A DNA stretch of 64,000 bases from Acidobacteria bacterium 28-9. Its GTDB lineage: Bacteria; Acidobacteriota; Blastocatellia; Pyrinomonadales; Pyrinomonadaceae. Below, piece after piece: positions 27,701 through 36,918 of the stretch. The notes beneath the pieces are model-generated. The model was not told the DNA's origin and made no database searches. It saw only the letters and a list, made by a program, of their open reading frames with translations. The stretch lies in NCBI GenBank assembly GCA_002050355.1, contig MWYY01000063.1, positions 90,715-154,714 of the forward strand. Reading direction: 5' to 3'. Position 1 is the first letter of the stretch. Each line of letters opens with the position of its first letter. Both the position numbers and the translations under genes were made by a program.

Positions 27701-29350
27701 TTAGATTATCATTGGCACTTTGACATCATTCTTTTTCGCAAATTCAATTGCTTTCTCATAACCCGCATCAACGTGACGGACAACGCCCATTCCGGGGTCG
27801 GTAGTTAAAACTCTTTCGATGCGTTTGGCGGCTTCGGGCGTGCCGTCGGCAACGATAACTTGTCCTGCGTGGAGAGAATAACCGATGCCGACGCCGCCGC
27901 CGTGATGTAAGCTAACCCACGTTGCGCCGCCGACGGCGTTTATCATTGCGTTCAGATAGACCCAATCGGCAATAGCGTCCGAGCCGTCGCGCATCGCTTC
28001 GGTTTCGCGGTTTGGAGAAGCGACCGAGCCGCAATCCAGATGGTCTCTGCCGATGACGATTGGCGCTTTGAGTTCGCCGCTAGCGACCATTTCGTTTAAT
28101 TTTAGTCCGGCGCGCGCGCGTTCGCCGTAGCCGAGCCAGCAGATTCGGGCGGGCAAGCCTTGAAATGCGACTTCGCTTTGCGCCATTGTCAGCCAGCGCG
28201 TCAAATGATCGTTGTCGGGGAAAAGATTCATAATCGCTTCGTCTGTTTTGTAGATGTCTTCCGCGTCGCCCGATAGCGCAACCCAGCGAAACGGACCTTT
28301 TCCTTCGCAGAAAAGCGGGCGAATATACGCCGGGACAAAACCTGGGTAATCGAAAGCATTTTCGACGCCGTTATCTTTTGCGCGCTGCCTTAGATTATTT
28401 CCGTAATCAAAAACAATTGCGCCTCGCTTCTGAAATTCCAACATCGCACGCACGTGGCGAGACATCGAATCCATCGTTCGTTTTTCGTATTCGGCTTGAT
28501 TTGTTTCGCGGAAAATTTTTGCTTCTTCGACTGATAAACCTTCGGGAATATAGCCGTAAAGAACGTCGTGCGCGGAAGTCTGGTCGGTAACGACATCGGG
28601 GATTATGTTTCTTTCCAAAATCTGCCAGTGAACTTCTGCTGCATTTCCAAGAAGTGCGATTGATTTTGCTTCTTTTTTTTCGGTAAATTCCTTTACCATT
28701 TGCAGCGCTTCGTCAAGATTTTCAGTCGCTAAATCAACTTGTTTAAGCTGCAATCTTCTATCAATCCGCCAGCGGTCAACTTCAACAAGCAGACCGACGC
28801 CGCCGTTAAAAGTTATCGCTTGCGCCTGCGCTCCGCCCATTTCGCCCAAGCCAGCCGTGAGAATAAATCTTCCCGCGAGCGTTCCCCAACCGCTTTGTCG
28901 CGCAAGAGAGCCGAAAGTCTCAAAAGTTCCTTGCAAAATTCCCTGCGTGCCGATGTAAATCCAGCTTCCCGCCGTCATTTGTCCATACATCATCAAGCCT
29001 TCACGCTCGTATCGGTCAAAGTTTTCCTGCGTTGCCCAATGCGGGACTATGTTTGAATTTGCCAGCAAAACGCGCGGCGCATCTGTATGCGTTTTGAAAA
29101 TTCCGACCGGTTTTCCCGATTGCACGAGCAGCGTTTCGTCTGCTTCCAAATTTTTCAAACTCTCTAAAATCGCATCGAAACATTCCCAATTCCGCGCCGC
29201 TTTGCCGCGTCCGCCATAGACGATTAAATTGTCGGGGTCGAACGCGACATCGGCGTCTAAGTTGTTCTGAATCATTCGGTAAGCGGCTTCCGTTAGCCAG
29301 TTTTTACAGGTTAGTTCAGTTCCGGTCGGCGATTTTATAATGCGTTTCAT
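27701..29350 (-). CDS. hutU: Urocanate hydratase
   Basis: 549 residues, normal length. Conserved blocks include [17 protein letters not shown], the NAD-binding [18 protein letters not shown] (about 168-185), [12 protein letters not shown] with the family Cys region, and [18 protein letters not shown] near the end. It turns urocanate into imidazolone propionate using tightly bound NAD as electrophile. Its start overlaps the alpha/beta hydrolase gene by 35 nt. hutI and hutH are separated from it by the OLD/vapBC/nth segment. Confidence 0.97.
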   Translation of the reverse strand: MKRIIKSPTGTELTCKNWLTEAAYRMIQNNLDADVAFDPDNLIVYGGRGKAARNWECFDAILESLKNLEADETLLVQSGKPVGIFKTHTDAPRVLLANSNIVPHWATQENFDRYEREGLMMYGQMTAGSWIYIGTQGILQGTFETFGSLARQSGWGTLAGRFILTAGLGEMGGAQAQAITFNGGVGLLVEVDRWRIDRRLQLKQVDLATENLDEALQMVKEFTEKKEAKSIALLGNAAEVHWQILERNIIPDVVTDQTSAHDVLYGYIPEGLSVEEAKIFRETNQAEYEKRTMDSMSRHVRAMLEFQKRGAIVFDYGNNLRQRAKDNGVENAFDYPGFVPAYIRPLFCEGKGPFRWVALSGDAEDIYKTDEAIMNLFPDNDHLTRWLTMAQSEVAFQGLPARICWLGYGERARAGLKLNEMVASGELKAPIVIGRDHLDCGSVASPNRETEAMRDGSDAIADWVYLNAMINAVGGATWVSLHHGGGVGIGYSLHAGQVIVADGTPEAAKRIERVLTTDPGMGVVRHVDAGYEKAIEFAKKNDVKVPMII

Positions 29351-30131
29351 AACTATTTTTTATAAACTTTTCGATTAAATCATTAAAAATTTGCGGCTGG
29401 TCGAGATTTGAAAGATGCGATGCGTTTTTAATGATTTCAAGTTTCGCATTTCTGATGTTTTCGGCAAGCTCTTTCGATAATTCCGGCGGGGTGATTCGGT
29501 CGTGTTCGCCGACTAAAACAAGCGTCGGAACGTTTATCGAAGGTAAAAGATTTCGATAATCCGCTGCCCAAACGGCTCTGGTTGCCCACTGAAAAGTTTG
29601 CTTGTGAATTTTTGAAAACGTTTCGACAACTTTATTCCGTATGCTTTTCGGCGCGTCAGTCATCAACAAAAGTTCAACGCGCTGTTCGGCAAACTTGCGG
29701 ATTGTAATTTTTTCAACCAGCGAAGATGTCCGTTCAATAATTTCGTCTCCTTTCGTATGTTTTACAAACGAATCGGCTAAAATCAGCGATTTTATACGCT
29801 CGGGCGATTGTTTGAACATCTCCAGGGCAATAACGCCGCCCAATGAAAGCCCGCAAACGTGCGCGTTTTCAATTTTGAGCGCGTCCATCGAAGCAAAAAC
29901 TAATCGAGCGATTTCTTCCCTCGTCAAATCTTTCGGCGACAAATCCGACTCACCGTAACCGGCGTAATCGAAAGCGACGGCGCGGCGCGACTTAGAAAGA
30001 TAATCAACTTGCTCATCCCAAACCGATTTGTCCGAGCCGACGCCGTGCAGGAAAATAATCGGCAAACTTTTGCCGTCATTTCCCGCTTCGTTATAACCGA
30101 TTTTCAAATCTCCGACTTTTATAACATTCAT
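29316..30131 (-). CDS. Alpha/beta-hydrolase
   Basis: 271 residues from the ATG at 30129-30131; a 30158 start is possible but not conserved-looking. The fold landmarks are the oxyanion region [15 protein letters not shown] (about 26-40), the nucleophile elbow GLSLGG (Ser about 92), Asp in [10 protein letters not shown] and His in [10 protein letters not shown]. The cap domain is short. It resembles 3-oxoadipate enol-lactonase-type enzymes. Its overlap by 35 nt with hutU suggests translational coupling and perhaps a role in the hut pathway or on a related lactone, which is inference. Upstream lies trpA, gap 38 nt. Confidence 0.8.
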   Translation of the reverse strand: MNVIKVGDLKIGYNEAGNDGKSLPIIFLHGVGSDKSVWDEQVDYLSKSRRAVAFDYAGYGESDLSPKDLTREEIARLVFASMDALKIENAHVCGLSLGGVIALEMFKQSPERIKSLILADSFVKHTKGDEIIERTSSLVEKITIRKFAEQRVELLLMTDAPKSIRNKVVETFSKIHKQTFQWATRAVWAADYRNLLPSINVPTLVLVGEHDRITPPELSKELAENIRNAKLEIIKNASHLSNLDQPQIFNDLIEKFIKNSYETHYKIADRN

Positions 30132-30169
30132 TTGTTCAAATTTATTCTTTAGACGCAAAGTTCTATTTT

Positions 30170-30976
30170 CTATTTGGGTAAAAGATTTTCGGCAAATTTC
30201 CCAATCTTTTCCACAAAATCATCTTCAACTTCCTGCTGATTCGGCGCGAGCCGCATCATTTCCGCAACGATTGCTGAGCCGACGACCGCCGCGTCCGCGT
30301 ACCGCCAGACTTCGGCAACTTGTTCAGTTGTCGAAATTCCGAAACCGACGGCAATTGGCAAATCCGTAATTTTTCTCAATCTACTGACCAAATTTTCCGC
30401 CTCCGAACTCAAATCAGTTCGCGCGCCTGTAACGCCCGCGCGCGAAACAGCGTAAACAAAACCGTCGGCAAGCGCAACAATTTTTTTCAAACGTTCGTCG
30501 CCGGAAGTCGGCGCGGCAAGCGTGATTAGAGATAAATCTTCTGCTCTCAGAAGAGCATGAAAATCCTCTGCTTCTTCAGGCACAAGGTCTGTAACCAAAA
30601 TTCCGTCTGCGCCTGATTCCTTCGCTTTTTTCACAAAAATTTTCAAACCGAACTGTAAAATCGGATTGAAATAGCTAAACAAAATTATCGGCGTTTCACA
30701 ACCTTGTTTTCTCACGTCCGAAACCGTTTTCAGAATTTCTTCAACGCCGATTCCTGACCGCAATGCGCGCTCGCCCGCTCGTTGAATCGTTGCGCCGTCC
30801 GCAACAGGATCGCTGAACGGAATGCCGAGTTCTATGACACTGGCGCCGATTTTCGTCAATTCAAGAATCAACTTTTCGGTCGTTTGCAGATTCGGGTCGC
30901 CAGCCATTATAAACGGAATAAATCCGCCGCGATTTTCTGATTTCAACTGATTGAATTTTTCGTTTATTCGATTCAC
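30170..30976 (-). CDS. trpA: Tryptophan synthase alpha subunit
   Basis: 268 residues. Catalytic Glu in VIELGIPFSDPVADGATIQRA-type block (ELGIPFSDP about 46-54, then ADG), catalytic Asp in GADGILVTDLVPEEA, and the phosphate loop VGFGIST. The start is a GTG at 30974-30976. It cleaves indole-3-glycerol phosphate and passes indole to TrpB. It is the last gene of the trpD-C-F-B-A operon, 156 nt after trpB, a spacer occupied mostly by a CCGCAGAT repeat. Confidence 0.95.
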   Translation of the reverse strand: MNRINEKFNQLKSENRGGFIPFIMAGDPNLQTTEKLILELTKIGASVIELGIPFSDPVADGATIQRAGERALRSGIGVEEILKTVSDVRKQGCETPIILFSYFNPILQFGLKIFVKKAKESGADGILVTDLVPEEAEDFHALLRAEDLSLITLAAPTSGDERLKKIVALADGFVYAVSRAGVTGARTDLSSEAENLVSRLRKITDLPIAVGFGISTTEQVAEVWRYADAAVVGSAIVAEMMRLAPNQQEVEDDFVEKIGKFAENLLPK

Positions 30977-31023
30977 GATTTTTTATTTTGCCGCGAGTTT
31001 GTGCGGTTTAAGAAAGGATTATT

Positions 31024-31135
31024 TAACCGCAGATAAGAAAAAGATTCTCAAGCAAATTTGAAATATGTTTTTTAGAAAATTTTAATTGGTTTTATCCAGT
31101 TTTAATCTGTATTTATCCGTGTTCATCTGCGGTTA
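31024..31135. repeat. CCGCAGAT-word inverted repeat between trpB and trpA
   Basis: TAACCGCAGAT (31024-31034) and its complement ATCTGCGGTTA (31125-31135) flank a 90-nt AT-rich loop containing further ATCTG- and TTATCC-type words. The right arm contains the trpB stop codon. The same word family is present at 33002-33127 and 51953-52051. Confidence 0.6.
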
Positions 31136-32332
31136 AATTTTCTCTAGCATTTCCTGAACCTGATTGACATCCTTATCACCTCGCCCGGAAAGATTGACGA
31201 TAATCGTTTCGTTCGGCGACATCTCCGGCGCAATTTTCAAAACGTGCGCAATGCCGTGCGCCGATTCGAGAGCGGGAATTATACCTTCGGTTTGCGATAA
31301 AACTTGAAAGGCATTTAAGGCTTCTTCATCGTTTGCCGAAGCGTATTCGACGCGCCCGATTGACTGCAAAAAGGCGTGTTCGGGTCCGACCGAAGCGTAG
31401 TCCAAACCAGCAGAAATTGAATGCGTCAGCGCAATTTGTCCGCGTTCGTCTTGCAGAAGAAAACTTTTTGTTCCCTGAAGAACGCCGATTCGTCCGCCGC
31501 CAGCTTTATTAAAACGCGCCGCGTGTTCGCCTAAATTATTGCTTTTGCCGCCCGCTTCAACACCAATCATCCGTATATTTTCATCCGTCAAAAATGGGTA
31601 AAAAAGCCCGATAGAATTTGAGCCGCCGCCGACGCACGCGATTAAACAATCGGGCAAATCATCCGTTTTTTCCAAAATTTGCTCACGCGCTTCGCGTCCG
31701 ATGACCGATTGAAAATTTCTGACCATCAGCGGATACGGATGCGGACCTAATGCACTTCCGAGCAAGTAATAAGTTGAATCAACATTCGTTACCCAATCGC
31801 GCAGCGCTTCGTTTATAGCGTCCTTCAAAGTCTTTGCGCCCGCGTCAACTTCTCGAACTTCCGCGCCGAGAAGTTTCATCCGAAAAACATTCAACGCCTG
31901 TCGCCGCACGTCTTCCGCGCCCATATAAACGACGCATTCCAAACCGTATAAAGCACAAACCGTTGCCGTCGCAACGCCGTGCTGACCTGCGCCGGTTTCG
32001 GCAATAATTCGCTTTTTTCCCATTTTTCTGGCGAGCAAAATTTGTCCGATAGCATTATTAATTTTATGAGAACCCGTATGATTTAAATCCTCACGCTTCA
32101 AATAAATTTGTGCGCCGCCCAAAGTTTCAGATAATCTTTTGGCGTGAAAAAGCGGCGTCGGGCGACCCGAAAAATCTTTTAACAATTGCAGAAACTCGGC
32201 TTGAAAATCCGCGTCGTCGCGCGCGGCAAAATACGCGCCCGTCAATTCTTCGAGCGGCGACATCAGCGTTTCCGGCACAAACTGTCCGCCAAACTCGCCC
32301 CAGTAACCGCGTTCATTGGGTTGAAAATCCAT
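31133..32332 (-). CDS. trpB: Tryptophan synthase beta subunit
   Basis: 399 residues. The PLP lysine is in [18 protein letters not shown] (His-Lys), with the GAGQHG loop, the glycine-rich phosphate loop [12 protein letters not shown] and the [12 protein letters not shown] region. It condenses indole with serine to tryptophan. The family length is about 395-410. It begins 4 nt after trpF. Its stop codon lies inside an intergenic repeat arm. Confidence 0.97.
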   Translation of the reverse strand: MDFQPNERGYWGEFGGQFVPETLMSPLEELTGAYFAARDDADFQAEFLQLLKDFSGRPTPLFHAKRLSETLGGAQIYLKREDLNHTGSHKINNAIGQILLARKMGKKRIIAETGAGQHGVATATVCALYGLECVVYMGAEDVRRQALNVFRMKLLGAEVREVDAGAKTLKDAINEALRDWVTNVDSTYYLLGSALGPHPYPLMVRNFQSVIGREAREQILEKTDDLPDCLIACVGGGSNSIGLFYPFLTDENIRMIGVEAGGKSNNLGEHAARFNKAGGGRIGVLQGTKSFLLQDERGQIALTHSISAGLDYASVGPEHAFLQSIGRVEYASANDEEALNAFQVLSQTEGIIPALESAHGIAHVLKIAPEMSPNETIIVNLSGRGDKDVNQVQEMLEKI

Positions 32333-32336
32333 AAAA

Positions 32337-32957
32337 TTAATTTAATTCAAAAATGAAATCTCTAACTTTTGCCGAATCCTTTAAGCCTTTTTCTCTCTCC
32401 AGCAAACTGCAAGCGTCAACAGCAAAAGGTTTTACCTTTGTAACAGCTTCCGCAACATTTTCTGCCGAAAGTCCGCCCGCCAGATAAAGTTTCGATACGA
32501 TTTCCTGCACCTTTTTTGCCATTTCCCAATCGAAAGTCTCGCCCGTCCCGCCGTGTTCTTTTGTCGAGTAAGCGTCAAGCAAAACAGCATCGACTTCGTA
32601 TTGCAAAACGTCTTCGGCGCGAAAATTTTCAGAAACGCGGAAGGCTTTGATGATTTCGAGATTAGTTTTCGCTTTCAATTCGCGCGAAAATTCAGGCGTT
32701 TCTTCGCCGTGTAGTTGGATTGCGTCGAGTTTTACGGTTTCAGCAGTCTCAAAAATTTTGTCTAAACTTTCATTGACAAAAACGCCGACTTTCAAAATTT
32801 CCGGCGGCAACCGCTCGATAATCTCACGCGCTTTTTCCGGCGAAATAAAACGCGGACTTTTCTTGTAAAAGTTAAAGCCTAATGCGTCCGCGCCAAATTT
32901 TGCCGACAAAAGCGCGTCGTTCAAATTTGTAATGCCGCAGATTTTTATTTTCGTCAT
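32337..32957 (-). CDS. trpF: Phosphoribosylanthranilate isomerase
   Basis: 206 residues from the ATG at 32955-32957 ([11 protein letters not shown]). The open frame continues upstream for 40 more codons, but these run through a repeat element and are rejected. [11 protein letters not shown] holds the catalytic Cys, [10 protein letters not shown] the substrate strand, and [20 protein letters not shown] the catalytic Asp. It catalyses the Amadori rearrangement to CdRP. The 147-nt spacer to trpC holds repeat words (CGCAAAGGCGC and CCGCAGATAAACGC). Confidence 0.94.
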   Translation of the reverse strand: MTKIKICGITNLNDALLSAKFGADALGFNFYKKSPRFISPEKAREIIERLPPEILKVGVFVNESLDKIFETAETVKLDAIQLHGEETPEFSRELKAKTNLEIIKAFRVSENFRAEDVLQYEVDAVLLDAYSTKEHGGTGETFDWEMAKKVQEIVSKLYLAGGLSAENVAEAVTKVKPFAVDACSLLEREKGLKDSAKVRDFIFELN

Positions 32958-33001
32958 AAAAAGTAATTTCACGCAAAGGCGCGAAAGCGTAAAGTTAGAT
33001 T

Positions 33002-33127
33002 TAACCGCAGATAAACGCAGATAAGAAAATATGATGTGCGCTGAATAATGAAAAGAGGAATTTTTTATATTCCGCATTTCGTGTTCCTAATTCATCATTT
33101 CAATTCATCCGCGTTCATTTGCAGTTA
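33002..33127. repeat. CCGCAGATAAACGCAGAT repeat at the trpC-trpF junction
   Basis: The left arm (33002-33022) and right arm (33107-33127, ATCCGCGTTCATTTGCAGTTA) are imperfectly complementary. The right arm encodes the last codons of trpC (TANERG) and its vicinity includes the trpC stop. A CGCAAAGGCGCGAAAGCG word lies just left of the left arm. Confidence 0.5.
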
Positions 33128-33938
33128 ATTTTCTTAATTCCTGTTCGACATTTTCCGAACGCATCAAAGTTTCGCCAATCAAAAAACCTCTGAAACCCTT
33201 TTTTTTCAAACCTAAAATGTCTTCGTGTGTCTTCAAACCGCTTTCGCTTATTAAAATTGCATCTTTAGGCGCGGATTTGAAAAGCTCGGCGGAAGTTTCC
33301 AGCGAAACCTGAAACGTCTGCAAATTGCGGTTGTTGACGCCGATGATTCTTGCGTTGATTTGTTCGGCGATTTTCATTTCATCAAATGTGTGAACTTCAA
33401 CCAAAACATCCAAACCAAGTTCGCGCGCCAAACCCTGCAATTCTTCTAATTTATCAATTTCTGTTTCGGCAAAAGCCGCGACAATGAGTAAAATCGCCGA
33501 TGCGCCCGCGATTGCGGCTTGAAAAGTCTGTCTTTTGTCGATAATAAAATCTTTGCACAAAACCGGAATTCTATCGTTTGTCGCAGCGACGACCGTTTTC
33601 AAATCTTCAAACGAGCCACCGAAAAAATCCGGCTCGGTCAAAACGGAAATTGCTGCGGCGCCGTTTTCAAAATATTCTTTGGCAATCTCTTCTGGTTTGG
33701 CGTCTTTGTTTATTACGCCTTTTGAAGGCGAAACGCGCTTAAATTCGGCAATGATGTGTGTTTTTTCAGCATTTTCCAATGCCTTTTGCAGGCGATAAGA
33801 AGCTGTATTCTCTCTTTTTTCAAATGCTTCTCGGCGCAAATCTTCCGTTGAAATATTGACAAAATCTTCGCTGACTCGTTCGCGCCGCTTTTCTAATATT
33901 TTTGTCAGGTAAGTTATTTGTTTTGAAGTTTTTGCCAT
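33105..33938 (-). CDS. trpC: Indole-3-glycerol-phosphate synthase
   Basis: 277 residues, a (beta/alpha)8 barrel. Family marks: IAEFKRVSPSKGVI (catalytic Glu/Lys region), ISVLTEPDFFGGS, VLCKDFIID (catalytic Lys), LVEVHTFDE, IIGVNNRNLQTF and ISESGLKTHED. It converts CdRP to indole-3-glycerol phosphate. It is monofunctional, since trpF is a separate gene. It lies between trpD (gap 42 nt) and trpF. Its C-terminal codons overlap an intergenic repeat arm. Confidence 0.96.
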   Translation of the reverse strand: MAKTSKQITYLTKILEKRRERVSEDFVNISTEDLRREAFEKRENTASYRLQKALENAEKTHIIAEFKRVSPSKGVINKDAKPEEIAKEYFENGAAAISVLTEPDFFGGSFEDLKTVVAATNDRIPVLCKDFIIDKRQTFQAAIAGASAILLIVAAFAETEIDKLEELQGLARELGLDVLVEVHTFDEMKIAEQINARIIGVNNRNLQTFQVSLETSAELFKSAPKDAILISESGLKTHEDILGLKKKGFRGFLIGETLMRSENVEQELRKLTANERG

Positions 33939-33980
33939 AGATATTATGAAAATAGTTTCCCGCAGTGACGCAAAATTTTA

Positions 33981-35090
33981 TTAATTTTCATTGGTTAATT
34001 CAATCAGTTTATCGAGTTTTTCAAATGCGTTTCCGCTTTCTAAACTTTCATCGGCAAGTTTGACCGCAGACTGTAAATCTTGTGCTTTTCCCCCAACAAG
34101 CAGCGCTGCTGCCGCATTTATCACGACTAAAGAGCGAGCTGCGTCCTTTCGTTTTCCCTGCAAAACTTCCCGGATAATTTTCGCATTATCTTCCGGCTTA
34201 CCGCCGCGAATTTTTTCTAATTCCTCAGTTTTCACACGCTCAAATCCTAATTGTTCGGGCGTAATTTCAAAAAATTTTGTGTAGTCGGCGGTAACCTCCG
34301 CAACCTGTGTTCTGTCTGAAACGGTAATTTCGTCTAAACCGTCGAGACCGTGAACGACCCAGGCGCGTTTGATGCCCAAAGCGGCGAGCGTTTTGGCGAC
34401 CGGCGCAACCAGAGCTTCGTGCCAGACGCCAAGAATTTGAAACGGCGCGCCTGCCGGATTCGTCAGCGGTCCTAAAAGATTAAAAGTTGTGTGTACGGAA
34501 AGCTCGCGTCGGACTACCGCCACACGCGCAGTCGAGGCGTGATAAAGCGGTGCAAACATAAAACAGATGCCGATTTGATTCAGGCATTTTTCCGAAATTT
34601 GTGGACTGACCGAAACATCGACACCCAAAGCAGAAAGCGCATCCGCGCTTCCCGAACGGCTTGTCGCGGCGCGGCTTCCGTGTTTCGCAACCGCCAAACC
34701 CGCGCCGGCAATGACAAACGCGGCGGCGGTCGAGACATTAAAAGTTTTAACGCGGCTTGAACCCGTTCCCGCCGTGTCAATAAAATCCGCGTGTTTTGAT
34801 TTTATTTTGACCGAATGAGCGCGCATCGCTTCCGCCATTCCGGCAAGTTCGTCGGTTGTCTCGCCCTTGATTGCCAATGCCACGAGCGCGGCTGAAATTT
34901 GTGTGTCGGTCGCTTCGCCGTCAAGCAGTTGATTAAGCAATTGCGCGGCTTCCGTTCTTGTTAAATTTTGACCTTGAATCAAGCGCAAAAGCAATCCGCG
35001 CAAGCCTTTAACTGGCGGTTCGTCCGTGCGTTTCGGGGCATTTAAAAGCCATTCGGGACGAATTAAATTATATTTGTCGAAATCCTGCAT
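33981..35090 (-). CDS. trpD: Anthranilate phosphoribosyltransferase
   Basis: 369 residues from the ATG at 35088-35090, slightly longer than usual because of a roughly 30-residue N-terminal extension (DKYNLIRPEWLLNAPKR). The PRPP/metal motif DTAGTGSSRVKTFNVST (GTGSDG-like) is at about 110-126, then AKHGSRAATSRSGSADAL and LLGPLTNPA. It transfers phosphoribosyl to anthranilate. It is the first structural gene of the trp operon, downstream of the leader and attenuator at 35151-35317. trpE and trpG are not in the window. Confidence 0.95.
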   Translation of the reverse strand: MQDFDKYNLIRPEWLLNAPKRTDEPPVKGLRGLLLRLIQGQNLTRTEAAQLLNQLLDGEATDTQISAALVALAIKGETTDELAGMAEAMRAHSVKIKSKHADFIDTAGTGSSRVKTFNVSTAAAFVIAGAGLAVAKHGSRAATSRSGSADALSALGVDVSVSPQISEKCLNQIGICFMFAPLYHASTARVAVVRRELSVHTTFNLLGPLTNPAGAPFQILGVWHEALVAPVAKTLAALGIKRAWVVHGLDGLDEITVSDRTQVAEVTADYTKFFEITPEQLGFERVKTEELEKIRGGKPEDNAKIIREVLQGKRKDAARSLVVINAAAALLVGGKAQDLQSAVKLADESLESGNAFEKLDKLIELTNEN

Positions 35091-35150
35091 AAAAGAAGTT
35101 TTCAGCAAAGCAAGCGAAAAAAAACTACAAATACTAAATAAATAAAAATA

Positions 35151-35194
35151 GAAAACCTGTTGCCAAACGTTTCATTATTCGGCAACAGGTTTTC
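35151..35194 (-). terminator. Attenuator hairpin of the trp operon
   Basis: On the minus strand, GAAAACCTGTTGCC (35194-35181) pairs perfectly with GGCAACAGGTTTTC (35164-35151) over 14 bp with a 16-nt loop, followed by a U-rich run (UAUUUUUAUUUAUU). It lies between the leader peptide and trpD. The 5' arm contains UUGCC, which can alternatively pair with the GGCAA in two UGG-CAA (Trp-Gln) codon pairs of the leader. Confidence 0.8.
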
Positions 35195-35218
35195 TAAAAC
35201 TTTAAACTTTCGAGACGT

Positions 35219-35317
35219 TTAAGACTCGCGCTCGTTTAGAAAAGTCGCCGCACATTGCCAAGACCATTCGCTTTGCCACAAACTATTTTGGTTGGATTTG
35301 ATACGGTTGTTTTTCAT
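35219..35317 (-). CDS. trpL: trp operon leader peptide
   Basis: A 32-codon frame from ATG 35315-35317 to TAA 35219-35221 in front of trpD. Codons 14, 18 and 20 are TGG, giving the Trp-rich stretch LWQSEWSWQ. Trp is normally the rarest residue, so three in seven codons directly upstream of a trp operon, followed by a terminator hairpin 25 nt after the stop, is the classical attenuation layout. Ribosome stalling at these codons when Trp-tRNA is scarce would change folding of the downstream hairpin. There is no clear Shine-Dalgarno, as in many genes of this window. To my knowledge trp attenuators are best described in proteobacteria and actinobacteria. Confidence 0.8.
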   Translation of the reverse strand: MKNNRIKSNQNSLWQSEWSWQCAATFLNERES

Positions 35318-35327
35318 AAAAGAAAAA

Positions 35328-35356
35328 TTGACTTGCAAAACTCGCGTAAAGATATT
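35328..35356 (+). promoter_or_regulatory. Promoter of hutG
   Basis: TTGACT (35328-35333) and GATATT (35351-35356), 17-nt spacer, about 30 nt upstream of the hutG ATG. It faces away from, and overlaps, the trp leader promoter region. Confidence 0.4.
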
Positions 35357-35383
35357 TATAACTTACCGTAAAACTTTTCGCAA
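35355..35383 (-). promoter_or_regulatory. Promoter of the trp leader
   Basis: On the minus strand TTGCGA (35383-35378) and TATAAA (35360-35355) are separated by 17 nt. Transcription would start near 35347, about 30 nt before the leader peptide start codon. Confidence 0.55.
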
Positions 35384-35386
35384 ATT

Positions 35387-36343
35387 ATGAAAGATATTTT
35401 TCAAATCACAAAGCGCCCGGACACGAATTTAATTTTTCGGAAAAATGACCCGAACGACGTTCGTATGGGCGAAATCGTTTTGACGAAAATCGAAGATTAT
35501 GAAGCGTCAGAAATTATAATCTTAGGCTGCCCACAAGACGAAGGTGTTGGTCGAAACGGCGGCAGAACCGGTGCGGCGCTTGCTCCCGATGCGATTCGTG
35601 CGCAATTTTACAAACTAACTAACTTTGCAATTAAGGTAAGAATTTTCGACATCGGCGACACGATTATCCAAAACACTTTGGAAGAAACTCACGAAATTCA
35701 TACACAAATTGTCAAGCAAATCTTAAAGGACGGGAAAAAAATTATCGTTCTCGGCGGCGGGAATGACATCTCCTACGCCGATGGACGGGCTATGGCAGAA
35801 GTCTTCGGTTGTGAAAATTGGCTTGGCGTTAATATTGACGCGCATTTTGACGTGCGTGCCGATTTTCCGCCAAACAGCGGAACGCCGTATCGCCAACTTC
35901 TGGAAGAAAATTTTATAAAGCCGCAAAACTTTTGTGAATTCGCGTGGCAGGAACAGGTGAATTCTCCATTATATTTTAATTATCTTGAACAAAAGGGCGT
36001 TAAACTTATAAGCCTTGAAAAAGTTAGACGTACATTAAATTCTAACCGACAAAATTTATATTTGCTTTTACAAACTTTAATTGCAGAAAGCGAAGAAGAG
36101 AGAAAGATATTTTTCGGTTTTGATACAGATTCGGTTCGCGCGGCGGATGCACCGGGCGTTTCCGCGCCTTCGCCGGTAGGTTTGACGGCAAATGAATTTA
36201 TTGAATCGGCGAGATTTGCGGGTGAGAATAAACAAACGCAGATAATTGAATTTACTGAAGTCAATCCGAATTACGATATTGACAACCGGACGGTAAAACT
36301 CGTCGCCATCGCTATGCACCTATTTTGCAGTGCACAAAAGTAA
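35387..36343 (+). CDS. hutG: Formimidoylglutamase-like ureohydrolase (arginase family)
   Basis: 318 residues. Ureohydrolase signatures: VNIDAHFDVR (DAHxD metal ligands, about 149-157) and FGFDTDSVRAADAPG (DxD ligands, about 245). The first metal motif, normally GGxH(E/D/S), reads GGGNDISY (about 122), so the usual His ligand is Asn. Related Bacteroidetes-type enzymes also have a non-His residue here, so loss of activity should not be assumed. With hutH, hutU and hutI nearby, hydrolysis of N-formimidoyl-glutamate to glutamate is the natural role. Divergent from the trp operon. Confidence 0.85.
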   Translation: MKDIFQITKRPDTNLIFRKNDPNDVRMGEIVLTKIEDYEASEIIILGCPQDEGVGRNGGRTGAALAPDAIRAQFYKLTNFAIKVRIFDIGDTIIQNTLEETHEIHTQIVKQILKDGKKIIVLGGGNDISYADGRAMAEVFGCENWLGVNIDAHFDVRADFPPNSGTPYRQLLEENFIKPQNFCEFAWQEQVNSPLYFNYLEQKGVKLISLEKVRRTLNSNRQNLYLLLQTLIAESEEERKIFFGFDTDSVRAADAPGVSAPSPVGLTANEFIESARFAGENKQTQIIEFTEVNPNYDIDNRTVKLVAIAMHLFCSAQK

Positions 36344-36374
36344 AAAGCTAATCGGAATTTCCGATTAGCTTTTT
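36342..36374. terminator. Bidirectional terminator between hutG and the GlsB-like gene
   Basis: A perfect 15-bp stem (36342-36356 and 36360-36374; AAAAAGCTAATCGGA and its complement) with a 3-nt loop. A-run on the left and U-run on the right allow termination in both directions, fitting the two convergent genes. Confidence 0.85.
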
Positions 36375-36396
36375 AGATATAATTAAATTTGTTCGA

Positions 36397-36678
36397 TTAG
36401 TGTGTAACGCTTCTGCCTGTCGCCAGACGATAAAGAGCTAAAACGACAATCGCGCCGATAATCGAGAAAATAAAACTCGGCAAACTGCTGCCGATATTGT
36501 CAAAATTGCTGACCATCGGATAACCAATGAGACTTCCGACAAAACCGCCCACTACTGCACCGACAATTCCGAGAATTGTCGTCAAAATAACGCCGCCGCC
36601 ATCAGGACCCGGCATGATTAACTTTGCCAAATATCCTGCTAAAAACCCTAAAATTAACCAAATAATTAAAGAAATCAT
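36397..36678 (-). CDS. GlsB/YeaQ/YmgE-family stress-response membrane protein
   Basis: 93 residues with three hydrophobic helices (about 3-22, 30-50, 66-85). The family pattern LIIWLILGFLAGYLAKLIMPG and then GGVILTTILGIVGAVVGGFVG (Gly-zipper) is clear, and members are also called transglycosylase-associated proteins. The molecular role is not established; homologues are often induced by stress. An AGGAGG-type Shine-Dalgarno (GGAGG on the minus strand) precedes the ATG at 36676-36678. Its 240-nt upstream spacer holds no gene. Confidence 0.9.
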   Translation of the reverse strand: MISLIIWLILGFLAGYLAKLIMPGPDGGGVILTTILGIVGAVVGGFVGSLIGYPMVSNFDNIGSSLPSFIFSIIGAIVVLALYRLATGRSVTH

Positions 36679-36918
36679 TTTTTTCCTCCGTGTTTATTTA
36701 CTTTTCAAGAAAATTTTAAGGCTTAATTGCCTTTTGTTGTGTCTTGACTAGGCTTCCTAACCTGTGCCAACGCTAAATGCAATGTTTGTGCCAGATATTT
36801 TATTTTCAATTTCACTCAATAAATACCTATATTTATAGCGTTTTTTTCTAACAAAAAGTTAAACCTTAATTTCGTCGTATGAATTTCATACAAGAAAACT
36901 CGGTCATTCTACACTAAA

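Noticed and set aside
31020..33130. CRISPR-like array made of CCGCAGAT words
   Set aside because: Irregular spacing, inverted arms and no spacers of constant length.
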